A stretch of DNA of 64,000 nt from Kappaphycus alvarezii (taxonomy: Eukaryota; Rhodophyta; Florideophyceae; Gigartinales; Solieriaceae). How positions within the stretch are numbered: the stretch's first letter is position 1; each line of letters begins with the position of its first letter. The translations under genes and the position numbers were made by a program. The stretch is taken from the NCBI GenBank assembly GCA_002205965.3, contig NADL03000512.1, positions 1,736,001 through 1,800,000 on the forward strand, read 5' to 3'. The notes beneath the pieces are model-generated. The model was not told where the DNA came from. It worked only from the letters and a program-made list of their open reading frames with translations, and made no database searches. This document shows, piece by piece, positions 8,991 to 19,599 of the stretch.

Positions 8991-9099
8991 CAGGCTAATG
9001 GGAATTTCACCCTGTGTTCCACTCGCAGTAAACTAACCCAAACGTACCCATTCAAGTAAACACCATATAACCCAAACGTTCCAACCCATTCAAGTAAAT

Positions 9100-9150
9100 C
9101 CTAACGTTGCCCCCTTTCCAAATATTAAACTACCTAAACTTTTTCCCCTT
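9100..9150 (+). repeat. Family D-like repeat end
   Basis: CCAAATATTAAACTACC followed by TTTTTCCCC resembles the 3' end of family D (ATTAAATCACCCCACATTTCCCCC class). Only the end is recognisable. Confidence 0.35.
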
Positions 9151-9544
9151 TCAACAGCAGTGCTCTATTCATCAAAAACAAAGCGTGACTTTCAAATGGC
9201 TGGTAGCTAGGATGAGAAGAAGACTTACTCCAGTATGTGGCATTGTTTGGCTCTCCAGATTTTCCGTACACACTCTTCCGCTTTCCGTAAAAGTGTTCCA
9301 TTTGTATAACTGGCGCATTTGAAGGTAAATCAGAGTGAGCATATTTATGAGGAGAATTTGCAGAAATCCAACGAATAATGACGACTTGCGTCAGAAAGGA
9401 AGTTTAATTGTACAGGCCATGCACTGGCCACCGCCAAGCGATGGACAATAGCGAACCCGTAACAGTTGCGTTTCTGTGCTAGTTGTAAACGTTTCTCAAT
9501 GCTTTTCTTGGACGGGAGAATGAGGTAAATGGAGTTCTATTTTG

Positions 9545-9720
9545 AAGGAGGAGAAAGGGTTGAGTGTTTTGCTCTTGGAAGATGTATTCGATCTATCCTA
9601 AAATTTTCCAGACAACCACAATCGACTCAGAAGGGCACGCCGACACAGCAATGGCGGAAGTACTACGCACCTTTAAGGGTACTTTAAAGCCAGCCATAAA
9701 GCAGGCTGAATGGTAGATAG
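9545..9720 (-). repeat. Family C repeat, copy 3
   Basis: Begins GAGAAAGGGTTGAGTG, runs through GATCTATCCTAAAATTTTCC and AATCGACTCAGAAGG, and ends in the middle of the head near AAGCAGGCTGAATGG. The head terminus is not preserved. Confidence 0.7.
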
Positions 9721-9724
9721 GGTC

Positions 9725-11580
9725 GAGCTAGAGACAACTGGAAGGAAGCCTAGTTTTGGGAGCGACTGATATACCCTGAGAACGGGAGTTCTCTAGATCA
9801 TACTTTCAGGTGGTTGCGCTAAGAGGTGCTAAAGACACCTTCCAATGGGCAACTGGCGTTATTCTGGAAGAGTCTCATCGCGTGACAAGCGAACAGTGCT
9901 CGCGGCGCATCTGCAATCAGAATATCTGCCCATGCGGAAATGCCACTCGCAACGCGGTTGTAGTCCCGAACAGCCGGGTACAAGCTCCCTAACGTGGAAA
10001 GTGGAACGCCAATGAAGCGAGGCCTTGTGCTTTTTTTCGTATTAGCTCGGCAAAGCGAGTGTACTTTCCAAGGCGAGCATGGTTAAGCGGCTTCAGTGGG
10101 CATCTCTCACGAGGGAAGAGGTGTGCGAGGGTCAAGAAATGGATGACAGTTACGTCATAATAGTCTGTGCCTCAGTTTTCTTCAAGAGCCTCGATGTTTC
10201 GGGCGAACATGGGAAGATAGGGTTGGTTTGATGCGAGGGAATGTGAGGTCTGTTTACAGCGACAGATTTGTATGACGAGTAACCGAGCTTACTGAACTAT
10301 CTTAAACAAGAATTTTTATGCAAAAAAAAGAAGCCGTCACCCACCACTTCTGTCAACCCATCCACTACCTCTCTACCAAAGTTAAGGGTAGACCTTCTAG
10401 AGACAAACCGATGGCTATCACCGTGCTCGTAATCAACTCACCCGCGCGCCCAGTTGACTCTTCCTCATACTCCTTCAGGGTTGAATGTGGTAGGGGCTGC
10501 CCGTCACCCAATGGTGTCGTGCGAGAGAGTTTCGGCCGACACGGAGAGTTGACCGCAGGCTTGTTGGTTTTGGTACTGTGAGGAATGGAAAGGACATGTA
10601 AAACAAAGGGCAGCAGAGCCAGAAATTTCCACTGAGTTTACTGTGAGTGGTGCGAATGTTGGGTCAATGACAGCGGTTAAACGTTTTTATGCGTTAATGG
10701 AGCGCTATTTTTTGTTTCTTCAGATGGTGAAGGCTAAAGACATAATCGGACAGAATACTACCTGATTCCTTACACGTATAGTATGTTAGTGGCGACTAAA
10801 TTTTGCGCTAAACGCCCAACTATACACCACGTAGATGGACTCTTCTTGCTGAATTCCAGAGATCACAGCCTTGATAAGGAGCTTCGAGGTACTGCGTTGG
10901 CAGCTTGAGGATTATATTACGTAATCACCGCAGATGGTGTTTCTCGGAAACACAGCAGGTGTTGTAATTATCCTGACGCTGCAGCCATTTTACCTCCTCC
11001 GGTTTGCATTTTCAATAGGGAGTGAGAGCTGAAGAGGCATCCTCTGGGACCTATGTGTGATATTTCATCCAAACTCTGGGTATGGTCTCGCGCAGTGGCG
11101 AACAACCCAATGTTCCACCTGGCACATTTCGAACCGAAGTGTAAGAAATTCGAACCATTGCATATATGAATGTTCAAGCCTCTAATGTTACGGTTGCTTG
11201 ACAATCTCATGTATCCAATTACATCATCGCCCGTGTTACGTCGAATATTTTGCGACTTAATCGGGTTAGCGAAATCTTCAATAGAAATCAACCGTTTGAT
11301 TGGCGACTTGAGTGTAAAGGCGTCAGTCGTTTCAAATGTTACATATGATTAAAAGCATTTTCGTATTTTGAGAGGGTGTATGCAAAGATATGACGACTCG
11401 AAAGGTTTAGTACACGCAACACTTGAATGTCCTGCCACGTTATCTGGCTGTGTGCAGTATGCAATGGAATCATATCTAGAAATTACCCTTGGTAAGGAAC
11501 TGTGCCTTTATGGTAGTCAATACTTTTCGTTATGCCCTTGGCATCGACCACTTCAATCAAGGGTTGTAAGTGGGAAGGTG
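9725..11580. other. Unassigned stretch with short frames only
   Basis: Frames at 9810-9992 (+), 10318-10581 (+) and 10968-11291 (-) have no recognisable motif, homologue within the window or coding-like composition. No tRNA or repeat family member was recognised. I see no supported gene here. Confidence 0.4.
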
Positions 11581-11583
11581 AGG

Positions 11584-11634
11584 AAGGGGAAAGGTTTGCG
11601 TGTTTTACTGTTAGGAAATATATTCGACTCTTGG
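11584..11634 (-). repeat. Family C repeat, copy 4 (short, only conserved end)
   Basis: GGGGAAAGGTTTGCGTGTTTTACTG and the following AATATATTCGA match the conserved end of family C. Everything beyond about 50 bp is missing. Confidence 0.65.
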
Positions 11635-12139
11635 TGAGGAATGCATGAACTCACATTGTCCATGCCCGTCTCATTGGACGACAAGGATTTCCGTTTTGCC
11701 TTACCGGTCAGTAGCAGGTTGGGTCCTCTGTGGAAGTTCTGAAGGATTACACGATCTCAACATGGAAAAGATTGTAAATATTTGAGCACTCTGAAGTCAT
11801 TTTGAAGATATGAAACGACAATAGGCTTTGTGCGTTCAGTCGGGAAATTAGATACTGATACTGCAAGAGCATGAATTTCGCCGTCGCCAAACGTACTTGT
11901 GATGACATACTTTTGCATTGCATTGGTTGACGTTAAGGGCAACAAATGGTAGTGCTAGATGTGAACAGCTTATTCTGGATTGTCAATTAAGACATGATTT
12001 ACTTGAGGTGCTGAGCTGCCTGGGAGAAACAGGCTGGTTCCTGTCCCCATCTCAACGCTTGGAGGATGGCATCCGGCGGCGTTCTCCGTCGTCAAGGAAC
12101 TCGCGAGAACCGTTGCCACCCGCGCAATGGAACGGTTTT

Positions 12140-12436
12140 CGAAGGTTAGAGCCATTCTTTTACAGCGGCACTCCGCTTTGACAGTAACCTCCAATGCCGC
12201 TTGTTTGCTGGCTGGCCTCCCTTCCACCTTCTGGTAGATTGGAGTGCCATCCACAGCTTTCGACGCATCGTACGGTTTCGCAATTGGCTTGACAATGATA
12301 CGATATCTACGCTTCGGTACAAATTTACTGGATACCAACCACATATCCACCATAGTAAATTAACCCCCATTTACAGCTTTACTTGAGGAAAAGACTCTGC
12401 TTTCCAAACATTAAACTACCAAAAATTTCCCCCGTT
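12140..12436 (+). repeat. Family D repeat, old copy
   Basis: The head-like segment CCAATGCCGCTTGTTTGCTGG and GCTGGCCTCCCTTCC is followed about 200 bp later by the D-type end (AACATTAAACTACC, then AATTTCCCCC). It is diverged and the boundaries are approximate. Confidence 0.4.
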
Positions 12437-12984
12437 ACATACTGCTTTCCAGGTAGCTGTATGATATATATTGAACCTTATGGAAAGGGCCTACAGTACT
12501 GCGGGGAAATATTGCGGGTTATAGTTGTATGATTCTGTTCTCATTGATAGAACTTAGTCTTGCACAGGAATCTTCCGTGACTCATGCGTAAGCCTTACGC
12601 GGGCAGCAGGCGAAAGTTGTAGAGCATAGTGCTCCTCTCAACAGTCAGTGCCGAGCACCGTGACTTAGAGGGCAGCAAAGTGTGCTTACTGATATTGAAT
12701 CTTAGTGTTATGTGGTTTCGTATCATAGCGATGAACGAGTCGGATTTTGGGAGAGTGAAACTTTGATAGTCTGCAAAGCTGTCATCAATCTTTGAGAACT
12801 AACCATGATTATGTAGGCGCAATTAAAGGTTGGAGACAAAGCCAGCGCAAATAAACTTTGTGTTCACTTCCAAGTGAATCCGGCTAGCATTAAGGTGATC
12901 ACATGTGCTTCTAAAGAGCCAGCAACTAACACGTACGATAAGTGCATATGCTATTGTACTCGCGACATCCCGAAATCCGACACC

Positions 12985-13026
12985 CGACCATATCTTTCAA
13001 TATTAAATCACCCCACATTTCTCCAT
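12985..13026 (+). repeat. Family D repeat end
   Basis: CGACCATATCTTTCAATATT followed by AAATCACCCCACATTTCTCC matches the D-family end at 19720-19768. It faces the next D end at 13209 in inverted orientation. Confidence 0.65.
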
Positions 13027-13208
13027 CCCGAAATCGGCAGTCTTTTGTCGGTCAAGCAAAAAGTTGATTGGACAACATATTTACCAAGGGGGGGAAACCT
13101 TATTTAGGGGGAGTAATTCACCAAAGGGGAAAATGCTCGTGGTTCATTGTTTGGAAAAAATTTATGCTTTTTCCCTGCACAGCGAGCGCTTTGCGGCATT
13201 TGGTCATG

Positions 13209-13275
13209 AGGGGGAAATGTGGGGTGATTTAATATTTGAAAAATATGGTCGGTTGTGGCCCGGAATATCCTACGT
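13209..13275 (-). repeat. Family D repeat end
   Basis: GGGGGAAATGTGGGGTGATT, then AATATTTGAAAAATATGG, then TTGTGGCCCGGAATATCC. This is the inverse of the end at 19702-19768. Confidence 0.7.
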
Positions 13276-13476
13276 ACACTGGTCATGAGTGGTTGGCAAG
13301 TAATTTTTTTCTACATATTTGAATCGTGAGTTTTTCTCTAAAGTGGAAACGTCATCTATTTCTTGTCCTTGTCTAAATGATTCAGGCGTCGTTAATGTAT
13401 GTAAGCAATTGCCGAGCTCCTCCTTTTGCCCGCCATTTGTTTAATAAATTTCGTCTTCCAGATCTCTCCTACACTG

Positions 13477-13484
13477 TATATAAA
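13477..13484 (+). promoter_or_regulatory. TATA box-like motif upstream of coiled-coil gene 1
   Basis: TATATAAA in the context ACACTGTATATAAACTC lies 112 bp before a possible ATG at 13596 and 165 bp before the ATG at 13649. Confidence 0.4.
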
Positions 13485-13648
13485 CTCTAAAGCTCAACAC
13501 TACTCTTCGACGCCCACTCTTGCATACGCGCTGCGGCCGCCCTTCGTTACCATCAGTTTCCACTGCGCTTTTGTAAACTCCCAACTTCAAACCAAATGCC
13601 GTCATCTCACCGTTCGACTCGTTCATCCTCTTTAAAATCCCCCATCGT

Positions 13649-13903
13649 ATGTCCTCAGCAACACATCACTCATCGTACCAACATCATGATACTCACACCG
13701 ATATCAAACGCACATCTACTATTCTCGAGGAGGAAGTCGTAAATTTCAGGAAACATCTCAATCACCGTGAGGCAGACTCGCTTGATCGACGAATGGACGA
13801 AAACTTTGCTCATCTCGACAAACTGGAGACTCGCCTTCAAGAAATCGATTCCGTGCTTGCAAAGCGGAGAAAGAAGTCGCGCTCGTCTCGTAGAACTCGC
13901 TAA
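13649..13903 (+). CDS. Small coiled-coil protein of unknown family, paralogue 1
   Basis: An 84-residue basic protein. Residues 1-25 are rich in Ser and His. Residues 27-75 form a predicted helical or coiled-coil segment with EEEVVNFRKHLNHREAD, RRMDENFAHLDKLETRL and QEIDSVLAKRRKK. The C-terminus is a basic tail (SRSSRRTR) that could be a nuclear localisation signal. The core aligns closely with the 21880-22161 protein. An upstream ATG at 13596 in another frame (MPSSHRSTRSSSLKS) resembles the Ser/basic N-terminus of the paralogue, so a frameshift or small intron may separate a longer N-terminus. A TATA-like motif lies upstream. I do not recognise the family. It may be a host gene, or a domesticated or passenger gene. 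Confidence 0.55.
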   Translation: MSSATHHSSYQHHDTHTDIKRTSTILEEEVVNFRKHLNHREADSLDRRMDENFAHLDKLETRLQEIDSVLAKRRKKSRSSRRTR

Positions 13904-14110
13904 GTTTCATATCCAACTTGCCAGATATTAGCTGTGAATTTCAACAGTTTTCTGCGTTCACTTATCCCAAATTGACGGTTGTCCAAGGTCTGGATTTTAA
14001 TTTTTTTGAATCATTTTGTAAGCCTGAACAACGACAACCCCGTCCTCCACACTCTCCCCTCTCTTCACTCAACCCAACAACTTAACAGCTTCAAAATTTC
14101 GCCGCTTTCG

Positions 14111-14147
14111 GCGCCCGCCCGTGCGACATGTCGTCGGGTGCGGGCGC
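14111..14147. repeat. GC-rich imperfect palindrome
   Basis: GCGCCCGC.CCGTGCGAC pairs with TCGTCGGGTGCGGGCGC around a central ATG. The arms are about 17 bp with a few mismatches. The palindrome starts a GC-rich island in AT-richer surroundings. Confidence 0.7.
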
Positions 14148-14572
14148 GGCCACTTCCGCCGGTCTAGCGGGTTTCTCGTGCAGATCAATAAGCCACGACC
14201 GCTGCGCTCTCGCCGCCCGCTCTCGTCGATACCCGTGTTCCCAGTACCGCCATCTGTTCCCCAAAAGAACAGGCCCTCTACAATCCCGGTGCAACAACCG
14301 AAAACCCCAAGCTCGCCACCTTCTGGTGGCGAGCAGCTCCAATCTTCCGAATCTTCGTAAGCCGCCGTTATTTCAAACAAACCCCAGGGCGTCTATGGGT
14401 CGGCGTCAACTTGGCGAGAGAGTGGGCCAGTACGAGCACCGAGTTGTGGGTGCCGGTAAGTTGGATGGATTGGAACGATTTGAACTCTGAAGAAGGTAAT
14501 GACATCGATGATGACATTGCGGACGCAGAGCGAGAGGAGGGATGTGAGAAGGAGACCGGTGACGAGTAAGCG
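14128..14572 (+). other. GC-rich island with coding-like reading frames, unassigned
   Basis: One frame (14121-14360) reads as a Pro/Ser-rich protein segment (PVFPVPPSVPQKNRPS, SSPPSGGEQLQSSESS). Another frame from about 14390 reads LWVGVNLAREWAS, VPVSWMDWNDLN and then an acidic end IDDDIADAEREEG before a stop near 14569. The composition shifts to coding-like and GC-rich across the whole stretch. The two pieces may be parts of one gene joined by a frameshift or intron. I recognise no family, and the exact structure cannot be decided by eye. Confidence 0.3.
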
Positions 14573-14611
14573 TAGGATCGAGTAGGATTGGATTTACCAA
14601 GGTTATTGCAG

Positions 14612-14684
14612 TACCCTCGTTTTCGGCGGGCCAAAACCGACCATATTTTTCAAATATTAAATCACCCCACATTTCCCCCTTATC
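14612..14684 (+). repeat. Family D repeat end
   Basis: GGCGGGCCAAAACCGACC, then CATATTTTTCAAATATT, then AAATCACCCCACATTTCCCCC. It faces the D-like end at 14719 across about 35 bp. Confidence 0.65.
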
Positions 14685-14718
14685 CTGTCATATTTTAAGC
14701 TGATTCACTTGTGGAGGG

Positions 14719-14775
14719 AAGATTTGGGGCGTTTTAATATTTGAAAGACATGGTCAGCTGTTTCCAGTGCTACAT
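14719..14775 (-). repeat. Family D repeat end, diverged
   Basis: GGAGGGAAGATTTGGGGCG, then TTTTAATATTTGAAAGACATGG, inverse orientation to 14612-14684. It forms a second tail-to-tail D pair. Confidence 0.55.
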
Positions 14776-14836
14776 GAAGCCGTCGCCGATTGGCCGAGAA
14801 GAAATACGGTGGTGCAGGACGCAGAAAAATCATTAG

Positions 14837-14943
14837 AGAAGGAAGGAAGGAAGGAAGGGAGGGAAGGAAGTTTAATGCGTTCAGTATCTACTGTGGACTG
14901 CGCACGTCCTAACTATACGGTTAAGATCTAACCGGATGTAACT
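14837..14943 (-). repeat. RT-RLE lineage A 3' end with (CTTC)n tail
   Basis: On the minus strand this reads ATCTTAACCGTATAGTTAGG, then ACGTGCGCAGTCC, then AGTAGATACTGAACGCATT, then AAACTTCC followed by CTTC repeats. It matches the 3' end of copy A1 at 8634-8697. It is a severely 5'-truncated insertion ending in a microsatellite, typical of non-LTR retroelements. Confidence 0.75.
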
Positions 14944-15494
14944 TCGAGGGCTGGCTCACTTGTATTGCATGTCTATTTTAACTGCAACTTCTGGATCTCA
15001 CGAGACAATAACTGATGATTGCCACTTTCCCAGGGGTCGAGACTCCCACAGTTTTTCCAAAAGGCAAATAAATTATCCTTGCAAACGAACCTGAAACTGG
15101 TACCCACACATGAATCATGCTAAATCTCTTGTTCCGCTCCAATTTGCCTATCAGTAATTACATCACGCTTGTCGAGCGGAAGCGTAGATTAAGATTTTGA
15201 GCTGTGGGTTGGTATGAGGGAAAATTGGTCAAGGTGCGCAATACGGTACGACATTCTCATGCTGTTTTCGCAACTCACCTCTTCATTCGGGCTACCAGAT
15301 ACTTTTTAGTCGGTAGAAATGCTCCATGATTCGTACTATAGATCCTGAACCATTGTTTGAACACAAGTGAATAGGACTCTCTTCCTCGGACTACTCGCAG
15401 TAAACCAACCCTCTTACCCCTTTTCGATCGAAGACAGTTCTGTCTTGCTACTAAATATTTTCTCGCGGTAAGCCCTTTCTGACGGAGAGAAACT

Positions 15495-15782
15495 TTACTT
15501 CAATGAGTATCTATCGTGTACACTGCCGGTCCGACTATAGCTTTTGGTCCACAGGAAAGGAGTTTATTACTCGATTATTCAAATGATTCCGAAACGAAAT
15601 GTGCGACAAAACTAGCCAAGATATTTTCCACAAATACAAATAGTGGGGGGAACAGAGGGGTTCAATTACAGTAATGGATAAGCTGGCTAATGTCCGGTCA
15701 ACTTGTATGGTAGTGTGCATGTATATGAAATGTTGCGGCAGGCGCTGATGGAACTTCACTCTAGCAGCGAGTAGAGGAGAGG
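15495..15782. repeat. Family E repeat, copy 1
   Basis: Shares with 17324-17670 the blocks GTCCGACTAT, GTCAACTTGTATGG and AGCAGCGAGTAGA near the right end. The left terminal inverted repeat is not clear in this copy. Confidence 0.5.
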
Positions 15783-15885
15783 CCAGCAAGCAAACAAACC
15801 GCATTGGAGGTTTCTGCCAATGCGGTTTGTAGCTGCAAAAGTTTAAAAATTGTTGGTAGAAGGGTAGTCAATAGCATGCCCTTTT

Positions 15886-15964
15886 GAGTCGATTATGGGT
15901 GTCTGGAAAACCTTAGGATATATTGAATTTATCTTCCAAGAGTAAAACACCCAAACTTTTTCCA
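15886..15964 (+). repeat. Family C repeat, copy 5 (head truncated)
   Basis: Runs from CCTTTTGAGTCGATTATGGG through CTTCCAAGAGTAAAACACCC to AAACTTTTTCC. The head half is missing. Confidence 0.75.
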
Positions 15965-16134
15965 ATAGCGGTGGATGACGGCTTTTTTCTTTTGCCTGGG
16001 AATTCGTTATTAAGACTGTCAGTCAGCTCGGGAACTCAGACCATATATCTCTCGTGGTGAGCAATCCCATTTACACCAAAAAAAATTATCAATTCAACTA
16101 CATGTATGGATCACCTTAACTGCGTACGGAAAGG

Positions 16135-16342
16135 TTCGGGGGTTTTGATGCAAAGGCACGCCGCAGCAGCCCATGTTCAATGCGGCCTGCTTGATGGCTG
16201 GCCTCAAGGTAGCATTTTGGGGAGCGTAGTTCCTTCCCCATTACTGTGTCGGCATACCTTTTTGAGTCGATTGTGGTTGTTTGGAAAACTATGGGATAGA
16301 TCGGATATACCTTCCAAGAGTAAAACACCTAAACCTTTCCCT
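16135..16342 (+). repeat. Family C repeat, copy 6 (both ends present)
   Basis: About 205 bp from GGTTCGGGGGTTTTGATGC to CACCTAAACCTTTCCC. The two ends form an imperfect terminal inverted repeat (GGTTCGGGGGTTTT versus GGTTTAGGTGTTTT). The interior includes GCATTTTGGGGAGCGTAG and TTACTGTGTCGGCATACC. No clear target duplication was seen. Confidence 0.8.
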
Positions 16343-16595
16343 AGTGATCTCCCGTATGTTTCTAGATGGAATGAAGATGTCTGCTGTCTTCTTTGTTAAA
16401 CAACGCCTTCCTCAAAAACCCCTCCGATTCTCAGTCATGCGAGCTCCGACTGTAAACAAACCCACTATCCCCCCCCAAATTACGTGATCCCTATTCCAAT
16501 ACATTCGGAACTAAAATTAAGTGAAGGCCGGTGTTTTCAAACCAATACATTGCGCTCATGAAAAAGGAAGTGTTATGTTCTTCAATGTTTGAAAG

Positions 16596-16785
16596 GGGAA
16601 AGTTTTGGGTGTCTTTACTGTTGGAAGATATTCGATCCTAAAGTTTTCCTGACAACCACAATCGACTCAAAAAGGTGTGCCGACACAGGAATGGGGAGGA
16701 ACTACGCTCCCTAGAAGGCCGCCTTCAGTCCAGAGATCAAGCAGGACGCATTGGACATGACAGCTGCTGCAGATTTGAAAGGTGC
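16596..16785 (-). repeat. Family C repeat, copy 7
   Basis: Begins GGGGAAAGTTTTGGGTG and runs to GACATGACAGCTGCTGCAG near the head. The terminal head bases are replaced. Confidence 0.75.
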
Positions 16786-16849
16786 TGGTCGGCTATCACC
16801 TGGCATGTTCTAATAAAAATATAGGGCCCGAATTCAGAAGGGGGCAACC

Positions 16850-16950
16850 TGGGGTTTCATTTACTTCGGCGCTTACCCAAAGGCACGCTGCTGTGGCCGT
16901 CATGTCCAACGCGGCATGCCTGCTCGCTGGCATTGAGCCGGCCTTGTAAG
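16850..16950 (+). repeat. Head segment of family C/D repeat
   Basis: CCCAAAGGCACGCTGCTGTGG, then GTCATGTCCAACGCGGCATGCC and GCTCGCTGGC. This matches the head shared by families C and D, without a recognisable C-type 3' end. Confidence 0.45.
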
Positions 16951-16991
16951 GAAGGTCATGTACTGTAGTGTTACCCATCAGGGACGACTTA

Positions 16992-17222
16992 TCCCGCATG
17001 ACGCATTAGGTGGAAACGTTTGGGTGTTTTACTCTTGGAAGGTATATCCGATCTATCCCATGGTTTTCCAGACAACCACAATCGACTCAAAAGATATGCC
17101 GACACAGAAATGGGGAAGGAACTACGCTCCCCAAAATGCTACCTTGAGGCCAGCCATCAAGCAGGCCGCATTGAACATGACGGCTGCTGCAGCGTGCCTT
17201 TGCATCAAAACCCCCGAACCTT
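16992..17222 (-). repeat. Family C repeat, copy 8, with 9-bp target duplication
   Basis: Full-length copy from GTGGAAACGTTTGGGTG to CATCAAAACCCCCGAACC. It is flanked by ACGCATTAG on the left (ending just before 16992) and on the right (starting about 17225). Confidence 0.85.
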
Positions 17223-17249
17223 AACGCATTAGCCGCGTGGATATAACCG

Positions 17250-17294
17250 ACCACTTCTTCCATGCATTAAAATAACCCAAAATTTTTCCCTCTT
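17250..17294 (+). repeat. Family D-like repeat end
   Basis: CATGCATTAAAATAACCC followed by AAAATTTTTCCCTC resembles the D end at 18320-18361. Confidence 0.45.
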
Positions 17295-17323
17295 TACTTC
17301 AATGCGACTTGTTTGCTTGCTGG

Positions 17324-17670
17324 CCTCCCTTCTACTCGCTGGTAGAGTGAATTAACATCTTTAGTTCAAACTGTGTCTGTGCGGTACACTGACTGGTCCG
17401 ACTATTCGGCTAAGATCTAACCGGCTGTCCTACGTCGGCCAAATACCATAAGCGCCCCCCGCAACATTTCACGTACTTGATCCCTGTCAAACAAGTCATC
17501 TGGGTATAAGCCACCTTATCTGCTACAGTAAATGAACAGCCCGTGTTCCCCCTTCACTGTAAGAGATATGCTGGCTGATATCCAGTCAACTTGTATGGCA
17601 GAGTGGATGTACGTAAAATGCTACGACAGGCGCAGATTGCAACCCATTCTATCAGCGAGTAGAAAGGAGG
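17324..17670. repeat. Family E repeat, copy 2, with terminal inverted repeats
   Basis: The left end CCTCCCTTCTACTCGCTGG continues TAGAGTG. The right end CATTCTATCAGCGAGTAG continues AAAGGAGG. Together they form 26-bp inverted repeats with about three mismatches. The 347-bp element has no reading frame. It contains CTAAGATCTAACCGGCTG, resembling the RT-RLE lineage A 3' end. It looks like a small non-autonomous DNA transposon. Confidence 0.6.
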
Positions 17671-18170
17671 TAATTCAGAAAGGAAACGCAAGAAATCCCA
17701 GGTTATAAAGAGCTACAAGCTTTTTTCAAACACGTATGGAAACATTTCAAACACAAGAATTGATATATATAGGTAACCATGAGATAGTAAAACTGAGAAA
17801 AATAGCAGTCTGGTCAGGAATCAGCTAACGGCACCAAACCTATAGCGCGGCTTTAGAGCTCATAGATGGCTCGCTGCTTAGTATCAAGATAAACGCTCGA
17901 CTTACCATCAAATGACAAATCTAAACTGAGATCTTCAAAGGCTTGAAATGAAAGTGAGAATTATGTTTGCAGCAGTTATAAATATCAGCTGTTTTTGTTT
18001 TGTCCTTTGGTCGGAACCCTTCTTGTCAAAATCACCATTCAAGTTTACTAGGTTTCAGCCAGCTCATCTGTTACACTAAATAAAACCCTTGTGTTTCCCT
18101 TTTTCAAAATACATTCTTCAATGGTGAAAGACTTTCCAGGGAGACCTACGCAAAGGTCAAAGAAATCTTA
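17671..18170. other. Unassigned stretch
   Basis: AT-rich sequence without a supported frame, repeat family member or RNA gene. Confidence 0.4.
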
Positions 18171-18174
18171 ACAC

Positions 18175-18361
18175 AGGGTCATGCCGCAGCAGCAGTAATG
18201 TCCAATGCAGCGTGCCTGTTGGCCGGCCTCCCGTCAGTTTTCTAGCGTTTTGACAACTTCCCGCCAACCCTTTACATTGTAAGCCTTTACCATCACGACA
18301 TCCCTCAGGGAACAGCTGACCATATTTTTCATGCATTAAAAACACCCCAAATTTCCCCCTT
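18175..18361 (+). repeat. Family D repeat, near full copy
   Basis: The head CATGCCGCAGCAGCAGTAATG, then TCCAATGCAGCGTGCC and TGTTGGCCGGCCTCC, is joined to the D-type end CTGACCATATTTTTCATGC, then ACACCCCAAATTTCCCCC. The head is shared with family C and the middle and end are D-specific. Confidence 0.6.
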
Positions 18362-19590
18362 CCAAGAGAGGAATCAATATTTGATTCGCACTGAAAAAAT
18401 AATTGTAAACGTCAAGGATTACAACCAGTTTCGTGCAAGGGATTCCCAATTAGAACCAGATATTACGAGGGCAGACCAGCCTTGCAGATTTGACCAGGAA
18501 GAAGTCCAAAAATTCTGCAAAGCAACATTGATGGAATAAAGAATTCTTCGATGACTAGTATGCAACAAGGAAGTATTGTTGTGGCTTGCCAGGAGATTCC
18601 TGTATATTATACGGGAGGGGAATTCTTATTCCAAAAGAGTTTTGTAGATGGAAAGGCACAGATAATTGGGTTGTGCAACGATAATGCAGCTCCTCACGCA
18701 GAATATTTAGCTGTAAGAATAGGCATACAAGTAGGACGGGCAACGTTGCAATGAGAATTGCCACAGGACCCGCGACTGGATGTACATATGAAATGAAACA
18801 GTTGAAGTAGGAATTGGACAATTGGATGTATCTCAATTTGAGATAAGAGCCCTGAGCATCGTTTGGTAGCGTAAAAAGTACGTGCGAAGTAGGGCGCAGT
18901 TATATCCTGGTCAGAACGACAGTTCACTGGAATAAACTAAACGTCAGATCGAATTGCGAACGAATGAGAAAGAGAGCGGGAGTGTAATTATTTATGGAGA
19001 AACGGGTGATGAAAGGAATAGATCTTTCAGGATCTGAGGGTGGCTTGGAGCCTCCTCTCCGGTTTGGTTGGGTAGCGATGAACTGTAGATAGGTAGGGCA
19101 TATGGTAGAGCGCATAGTGCCGCTATGGTAATGCTAACTTGTTAGCAGTTGACAGTTTCTCGCAGGAAAGGGAATTGAAGTTTAGCTAGCGTAGTGCAGT
19201 TGCAGGCAGTGTGGGATAGCGATGTTTTATTTAATATGAAAGGGGGGTGGGAGATTTTGACCTTGACGTAAGCTTTAATGGGCTGCATTGGAACTGACCA
19301 GTAATGCATCGATGTTATCTGTATTGTACAGTATGTGCTGTTGAGAGCACAGCGCTCTGAGCCGTAGAGCACTGTGGAACAATGTGGACCAAAGGTTTGC
19401 AATGTGGTCGCGCCCCCTGCAAGGAATCTTGCTGCCCCTAGTGGAACTCGAATTTCACCAACTACACACTTGTCATTGTTTCAATGGTTGGTGATACAAT
19501 TTAAGACAATTGTTTTCCAGTGGAAAAATTTCGAAAAATACTTGAAAATGATTGGCGACAGATTGTACTGTATAGACCAAAAAATACTGT
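18362..19590. other. Unassigned stretch
   Basis: Several short overlapping frames on both strands (for example 18551-18754 +) have no recognisable motif. No supported gene. Confidence 0.4.
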
Positions 19591-19599
19591 TTGCGTCTG

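Noticed and set aside
14839-14870. GAAG microsatellite as an independent feature
   Set aside because: It is the antisense of the (CTTC)n tail of the RT-RLE lineage A fragment and is included there.
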